From: Streptomyces liangshanensis
Lineage (GTDB): Bacteria > Actinomycetota > Actinomycetes > Streptomycetales > Streptomycetaceae
Assembly: GCF_011694815.1 (NCBI RefSeq)
Contig: NZ_CP050177.1
Coordinates: forward strand, 6,331,501 to 6,395,500
Length of the DNA stretch: 64,000 nucleotides
Direction of reading: 5' to 3'
A program made the position numbers and the translations under genes. Below, in pieces: positions 59,640 to 64,000 of this stretch. Every line of letters starts with the position of its first letter. The first letter of the stretch is position 1. Under the pieces are notes generated by a model. It did no database searches, had not been told where the DNA came from, and worked only from the letters and a program-made list of their open reading frames with translations.

Positions 59640-61814
59640 TCAGCGCCTCACACGGTTGCGGACGGCCAGGACCGCGAGGGCCAGGAGGACGGGCTCGGCC
59701 AGTCGAGAGGTCATCTCGATGTAGGTGCCGGCGGTCGTCAGGTCCTGGCCCGAGGACCGGAAGACCACCGAGTTGAGGGTGACGTTCACGGCCTTCTCGA
59801 AGCGCTCCCCGGTGAACCGGGCCCCCGTGGGGCCGCGGGGATCGTCCTTGCCGATCGTGAAGGTCACCCGCCCGCCACCGGCCGGTACGGTGCCGGTCGC
59901 CTCGTACCCCGGGGTGTCCCCGGGCAGCCCGAAGCCCATCAGCAGCACGACGGTGACGAGCATCGCGGCGGCGAGCCAGCCCAGCGCCCGGGAGGCGCGC
60001 AACCCGTACCCGGACAACAGCCAGTAGCCGTGCAGCAGTCCGCGCTCGGCGCGGGTGCCGCCGGCGCGGTCGTGGCGGCGCATCTCCATCTCGCCGTAGT
60101 AGAAGTCCGCGGCGCCCGGCTCGTTCTTGCCGTCCTCGAAGGACTTCCGCAGCGCCCGGTACACCGGCGCCAACTGCGCGGGCCCGACGCGCCCGGCCCC
60201 GGCCCCGCCCGCGCTCCAGCCCGGTGCGGCCGACGGCCGTCCCGCGCGCCAGTGGTGTTCCTCGGCGAGCGTGCGCCGCCGGGTGAACCGTATGGGCAGC
60301 CCGCCCCGCCCGCGCGTGCGGGACGGGACCGTACCGAACGCACACGCGCCCTCCAGCCGGATCTGGTCGAGGTGCACCGTCCCGGTGAACAGGCATTCCG
60401 CGAGTCCGACGTCGGCGAGGACCAGGTGGGCCGCGTCCACGCCGCGCAGCGAGGTGACGCGTACGGCGGCGTCGGACGTGCCGAACGTCGCGTCCTCCCG
60501 CACCTGTTGGCCGTCGGGGAGCACGAACGGATCCAGCTCCGCCGCGAGGGTGAGCGGATACTCGAAGACCGCGTGGGCGAAGTCCACCGCGGTGTGGCGC
60601 AGACGCAGCTCGGCCGTCGAGGACCAGCGGGTCCGCCGGCACTCCAGGCGGCGCGCGGCGAACGCGAGGCTCACCGGGCCGCCGAACACCGCCCCGGACA
60701 GCACGACGCGCCCGGCACACACCAACGGCCCCAGCTGCGGAGCCCTCTCGAAGGCCGCCCGGGTGAACAGGGCGTCGCTCCCGAAGACGGCCGCCCCGAA
60801 ACCGGAGCCGCCCTGGAACACCGTCCCCTCGAACACGGCATCGCCCCGGAAGGCCGCCGCCCCGAACCCGGCCTCGCTCCCGAAGGCCGCCGACGCGAAC
60901 AGGGCCCTGCTCGTGAAGACCGCCGACGCGAAGTCGGCGTCCCCCTTGAAGCTGGCCGACTCGAACGCGCCGTCGCGCCGGAAGGCCGCCGAGCCGAACA
61001 GGGCGACGTCCTCGAAGACCGCCGACGCGAACCGGGCGACGCCCTTGAAGACCGCCAACCTGAACCCGGCCTCACGCCCGAAGGTCACCGCCCCGAAACC
61101 GGCGACCCCCTCGAAGGTCGCCAACCCGAACCGCGCCCGGCCCGCGAAGGCCGCGGACCGGAACCGGGCGACGCCCTTGAACGACGCCGACTCGAACAGC
61201 GCGTCGCCCTCGAAGACCGCCGCCTCGAACCCGCTGTCCCCCTGGAAGTCCCCGGACCTGAACCAGGCCTCGCCCCGGAAGGCCGCCGACTGGAACCACG
61301 CGTCCCCCTCGAAGACCACCGACCCGAACCGCGCCTCGCCCTCGAAGACCACCGACTCGAACAGCGCGACGCTGCCGAAGACCGCCGCCCCGAACCCGGC
61401 GCCGCCCTCGAAGACCGCCGAGTCGAACAGAGCGATGCCCCGGAAGACCGCCGACCTGAACCAGGCGTCGCCCTCGAAGGTCGCCGCCCCGAACAGCGCG
61501 TCGCCCTCGAAGGTCGCCGAGTCGAACAGCGCCTCGCCGAACCGGGCCTGCCCGGTGTCAGGGTCACGGAGGGCGGTGAGAAGGGCATCGAGAAGGGGTT
61601 CGGTGAAGGGAGTGCCCCGGTGGTCCACGTCGGACCCGGGCGCCAGCCCGGCCAGATAGGCGCCGCGCCCGGCGCGGTCCAGGTGGGCCAGACAGGCGGT
61701 GTGCCCCGCCACCCGGATGCCGGGGCACCCGGACGGAGCCGCTTCACTCGCGCCCTGGCCGCAATGCGGCCGGCGAGGCTGCCGGGGGGACGGTTCGGGG
61801 CTGGGCGACGGCAT
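59640..61814 (-). CDS. Pentapeptide-repeat membrane protein
   Basis: A 724-residue protein. Residues about 41-90 (CLAHLDRAGRGAYLAGLAPG) are a helical cap; about 91-360 are some 27 decapeptide units with Phe every five residues (ALFDSATFEGDALFGAATFE), a four-sided pentapeptide beta-helix; about 400-520 is a second, weaker repeat region; then a linker and two membrane helices near the C-terminus (WLAAAMLVTVVLLMGFG; LAEPVLLALAVLAV). A DNA-mimic gyrase-protecting role exists in some pentapeptide proteins, but membrane anchoring argues for a scaffold. ATG 61814 has only a weak ribosome site. Confidence 0.85.
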   Translation of the reverse strand: MPSPSPEPSPRQPRRPHCGQGASEAAPSGCPGIRVAGHTACLAHLDRAGRGAYLAGLAPGSDVDHRGTPFTEPLLDALLTALRDPDTGQARFGEALFDSATFEGDALFGAATFEGDAWFRSAVFRGIALFDSAVFEGGAGFGAAVFGSVALFESVVFEGEARFGSVVFEGDAWFQSAAFRGEAWFRSGDFQGDSGFEAAVFEGDALFESASFKGVARFRSAAFAGRARFGLATFEGVAGFGAVTFGREAGFRLAVFKGVARFASAVFEDVALFGSAAFRRDGAFESASFKGDADFASAVFTSRALFASAAFGSEAGFGAAAFRGDAVFEGTVFQGGSGFGAAVFGSDALFTRAAFERAPQLGPLVCAGRVVLSGAVFGGPVSLAFAARRLECRRTRWSSTAELRLRHTAVDFAHAVFEYPLTLAAELDPFVLPDGQQVREDATFGTSDAAVRVTSLRGVDAAHLVLADVGLAECLFTGTVHLDQIRLEGACAFGTVPSRTRGRGGLPIRFTRRRTLAEEHHWRAGRPSAAPGWSAGGAGAGRVGPAQLAPVYRALRKSFEDGKNEPGAADFYYGEMEMRRHDRAGGTRAERGLLHGYWLLSGYGLRASRALGWLAAAMLVTVVLLMGFGLPGDTPGYEATGTVPAGGGRVTFTIGKDDPRGPTGARFTGERFEKAVNVTLNSVVFRSSGQDLTTAGTYIEMTSRLAEPVLLALAVLAVRNRVRR
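60740..61545 (-). repeat. About 27 copies of a 30-bp coding repeat
   Basis: The pentapeptide-repeat region shows a 30-base period (words such as TCGAAGACCGCC and TCGCCCTCGAAG recur). Repeats stay in frame, giving ten-residue units. High similarity between units makes expansion or contraction likely. Confidence 0.85.
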
Positions 61815-61902
61815 ACCCCGAAGGACGACCGGACACGGCCGGTGGTTGCGCCCCCACGCAGCCCGAACTCCCCGGCGTACGCGGCGGGAACGCCGAGCGC
61901 GC

Positions 61903-62607
61903 TCAGGCGGCCAGTGCCGCCGGTTCACCCAGACGCGAGGCCGCCGTCCGCCACGCCGCGGTAACGGCGAAGTGCGCCCGCGCGGTCAACGCACCGCCCC
62001 CGTCCCCGCCCCCCTCCATCAGGAGCGGAGCCCCGACATGAACGTGAAGGCGGGGACGCCGCAGCGGCGCGGTGGCCAGCCCCGCCCACTGCTTCGCGAC
62101 CGACCCGGAGACGACCCGGCGCGCGCCGGCCTGGCCGACCGGGATGACCGGCGCCCCCGTCCGCTCCGCGAGCCGGGCGAGCCCGCGGCGGAAGGCACCC
62201 GGCGCGGCCTCGGCCGCGTCCTTGCGGTCGGGCAGCCCGCCCTCGGCGTAGATCAGGATGTGCCGCCCCCGCTCCAGCGCTTCCTGGGCGAGATCGAGCG
62301 ACCGGGACGCGCGCGGATCGCCGCGATGCACGGGGATGTGGCCTTCCCGGGCGAGGACGCCACCGAGCACGGGTATGCGCCAGAGACCGGCGGTCGCCAT
62401 GACCACGGGCCGGGTACCGAGGCGCTGCAACGCGGCCAGCACGATCGCCGGATCCGCGAGTGAACTGTGGTTGGCGACAACGATCCCGACCGGGAGCCGC
62501 TCGGCCCCTTCGTCGACCGTGACCGTCAACTGCCCGAAGACGGGAACCACATGACGAGCAAGGCGGCTGAGCACGAGCAACTCCACTTCACTAGGGACGC
62601 CCCCCAT
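61903..62607 (-). CDS. 1-acylglycerol-3-phosphate O-acyltransferase-like (PlsC family)
   Basis: A 234-residue acyltransferase. The catalytic HX4D motif is VVANHSSLADPAIVLAALQR, GHIPVHRGDPRASRSLD is block II and YAEGGLPDR takes the place of the EGTR block. VIPVGQAGARRV is block IV. It probably acylates lysophosphatidate or a secondary-metabolite lipid. I use ATG 62607; an in-frame GTG at 62628 is possible. It lies 88 bases upstream of the pentapeptide-repeat gene on the same strand. Confidence 0.87.
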   Translation of the reverse strand: MGGVPSEVELLVLSRLARHVVPVFGQLTVTVDEGAERLPVGIVVANHSSLADPAIVLAALQRLGTRPVVMATAGLWRIPVLGGVLAREGHIPVHRGDPRASRSLDLAQEALERGRHILIYAEGGLPDRKDAAEAAPGAFRRGLARLAERTGAPVIPVGQAGARRVVSGSVAKQWAGLATAPLRRPRLHVHVGAPLLMEGGGDGGGALTARAHFAVTAAWRTAASRLGEPAALAA

Positions 62608-62712
62608 AGTCCCCGCCAAGCCCCCCACACACCTGAGCCCCCGTACTCATTCACCCGCCATGCCCGCACGAGCCGCCGCGCGCGCCGTACCCACGGCCCA
62701 CTTCGGCGCGGC

Positions 62713-64000
62713 TCAGACGCGGTGCACCGTGTGCAGCGTCCTGGCGTAGGTGCCCGTGCCGTCCAGGAGGGAAGCGCCGCCGAGGCCGGCCATGGTGGGC
62801 CCGTTCGCGGTCTTGCGGCTGGAGAGGAAGCAGCGCCGGCCGGCCGCGTCCCCGCCCAGGTAGATGCCGACATGGTCGACGGTGGCCGTCGGATTGTCGT
62901 CCCCGGAGTCGGCGTTGAACAGCACCAGGTCACCGGCCTGGAGCAGGGCAGCGGCGGGCGGCCCGGCGCCGTCGGTCCGGTCGACGCGCACGCCGGGCAG
63001 GTAGTCCGCCATGTGCCGGGACTGGCGGGGGATGCGCAGCCGGGAGGTGTCCTGGCCCGCGGCCAGCGGCACGCCCATGTGGTACCCGTACACCATGCGC
63101 GTGTAGCCCGAGCAGTCGAGATGGCCGACCTGCTTGCTCGACGGCCCCGTGTGGACGCCGTCCTCGAAGGTCCAGCCGATGTCCATGTACTCGTGGAAGT
63201 CGGCCCCTTCCTGGGGGAAGCCCTGAGGATCCAGGGAGCCGTATCCCGCTTCGCCGAGCACCTGCCTCCCCTGGGCCGGTCCTGCCCCGGCCGTCACGGC
63301 CGGGGCCCCCGCGAGGAACATCGCCGCGTGCGCGAGCACGTCCGGAGCGGTGGAGCCGACCCAGCCGCGTACGGTCCGCTCGACCTCGTCGGTCCATGAG
63401 CCGTCGAAGGGCCGGGACAGCACACGCACCCAGTCGCCGTGCGTGACATTCGCCGGGACGTCCCAACGCGCCGCGTCGACCTGGAAGCGGCTGACCCGGA
63501 GCGTGACGGGCAGGTTGGTGCACCCGCTGTTGGCCAGCGCCCGCAGGCCCACCCGGCCCTTCGTGAAGGTGGAGTCACTGACGTCGACGGCCCACGCGGA
63601 CGGCTCCGCCGCCCCCGCACGCCATGCCTTGGCCTGGATGCGGGCGCCCTCACGACGCACCCGGATCGTCCAGTCGGTCCCCGCGGAGACGCCCGTGGCG
63701 AGCGTCAGGGCCGGGGCCAGCTGGGTGACCGTGTCGGAGACCTCCTTCTCGACCCGCAGTTCGACCGTGCTCGTGGTGAGGAAGGACAGCCTGGCCCGAT
63801 AATTGTTGTGCGTGTCCTGGTAGCCGAAGGACAGCGCGTACGAACAGGCCTGACCGGTGGGCACCTTGTCGAACCGGGCCACCGAGCGCACGTCGACGTC
63901 GGTGATCTCGTCGTCGCGCAGACTCGCGTGACGGCTGGCGTTGTCGGTGGTGAGGGCGATGACCCCGGCGCCCGGCACCACCGAGTAGTCGGGATCGACG
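62713..64000 (-). CDS. NlpC/P60-family cell-wall hydrolase, C-terminal part (5' end outside window)
   Basis: The frame is open to the right window edge, so the N-terminus is missing; at least 429 residues are seen. The C-terminal domain (about the last 200) is NlpC/P60: catalytic Cys in VGHLDCSGYTRMVYGYHMGV, His in VDHVGIYLGGDA. It is preceded by a beta-rich, Con-A-like region (YALSFGYQDTHNNYRARLSF; VGLRALANSGCTNLPVTLRV) that may bind a glycan. Such enzymes cleave peptide bonds in peptidoglycan stems. Secretion is expected but the signal peptide lies outside. Confidence 0.85.
   Translation of the reverse strand, partial: VDPDYSVVPGAGVIALTTDNASRHASLRDDEITDVDVRSVARFDKVPTGQACSYALSFGYQDTHNNYRARLSFLTTSTVELRVEKEVSDTVTQLAPALTLATGVSAGTDWTIRVRREGARIQAKAWRAGAAEPSAWAVDVSDSTFTKGRVGLRALANSGCTNLPVTLRVSRFQVDAARWDVPANVTHGDWVRVLSRPFDGSWTDEVERTVRGWVGSTAPDVLAHAAMFLAGAPAVTAGAGPAQGRQVLGEAGYGSLDPQGFPQEGADFHEYMDIGWTFEDGVHTGPSSKQVGHLDCSGYTRMVYGYHMGVPLAAGQDTSRLRIPRQSRHMADYLPGVRVDRTDGAGPPAAALLQAGDLVLFNADSGDDNPTATVDHVGIYLGGDAAGRRCFLSSRKTANGPTMAGLGGASLLDGTGTYARTLHTVHRV

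Overview
The window is about 64 kb of very GC-rich DNA whose coding frames show a strong third-position G/C bias, with many GTG starts and one TTG start. It also carries a SoxR of the Streptomyces type, a mycothiol-type formaldehyde dehydrogenase and Streptomyces-like TetR/GntR regulators. I read it as a Streptomyces chromosome, probably an ordinary metabolic region: the soxR - aldehyde dehydrogenase - hmgA - SGNH esterase order recalls (from memory) the SCO1670-SCO1730 part of S. coelicolor. I saw no tRNA, rRNA, CRISPR array, insertion sequence or prophage gene.

Layout. 1-5.3 kb: the 3' end of a tripartite tricarboxylate transporter gene, a three-domain methyltransferase/NUDIX/VOC fusion, a double GNAT protein, a small GntR regulator and an AAA ATPase. 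5.4-8.1 kb: a minus-strand envelope-glycan operon of two family-2 glycosyltransferases and a polysaccharide deacetylase, with overlapping starts. 8.6-12.7 kb: a secreted SGNH esterase, a small basic protein, and a DrrAB-like ABC exporter with a divergent TetR. 12.7-19.6 kb: an orphan type-ISP specificity-domain protein, a GntR regulator, homogentisate dioxygenase with a divergent TetR and a good palindromic operator, a molybdopterin oxidoreductase, and a frameshifted mini-gene coupled to it.

19.9-29.2 kb: an MsiK-like ABC ATPase, an aldehyde/alcohol dehydrogenase pair, an EamA exporter, TetR, acyl-CoA dehydrogenase, YiaA-like protein, another TetR, a MaoC hydratase and soxR. Two TetR operator motifs recur here and suggest two small regulons. 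29.2-34.2 kb: an Rnl5-like RNA ligase, a zinc-ribbon protein and a large secreted penicillin-acylase-family amidase. 34.2-40.9 kb: SDR, acyl-CoA ligase, TetR and, in a second minus-strand operon, an acyl-CoA dehydrogenase of ACAD10/11 type next to an aminoglycoside-phosphotransferase-like kinase. The two outer promoters share a 13-base operator core. Together these genes resemble the levulinate / 4-hydroxyacid (lva, ACAD11) route. Between them lie a leaderless Clp-N/HTH gene under two palindromes and a 245-bp nested inverted-repeat element.

40.9-56 kb: glucarate-dehydratase-like enzyme, two metallo-beta-lactamase-fold proteins, DUF202 pair, NUDIX, FAD dehydrogenase, ASCH protein, APC permease, an MsrP-like molybdoenzyme with its cytochrome b, gluconokinase, the mycothiol formaldehyde-oxidation pair, a pseudouridine synthase and a DMT transporter. 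56-64 kb: a 1143-residue secreted GH87-like beta-helix glycosidase, a pentapeptide-repeat membrane protein, an acyltransferase, and the C-terminal part of an NlpC/P60 hydrolase. Names come from reading motifs, without database searches.
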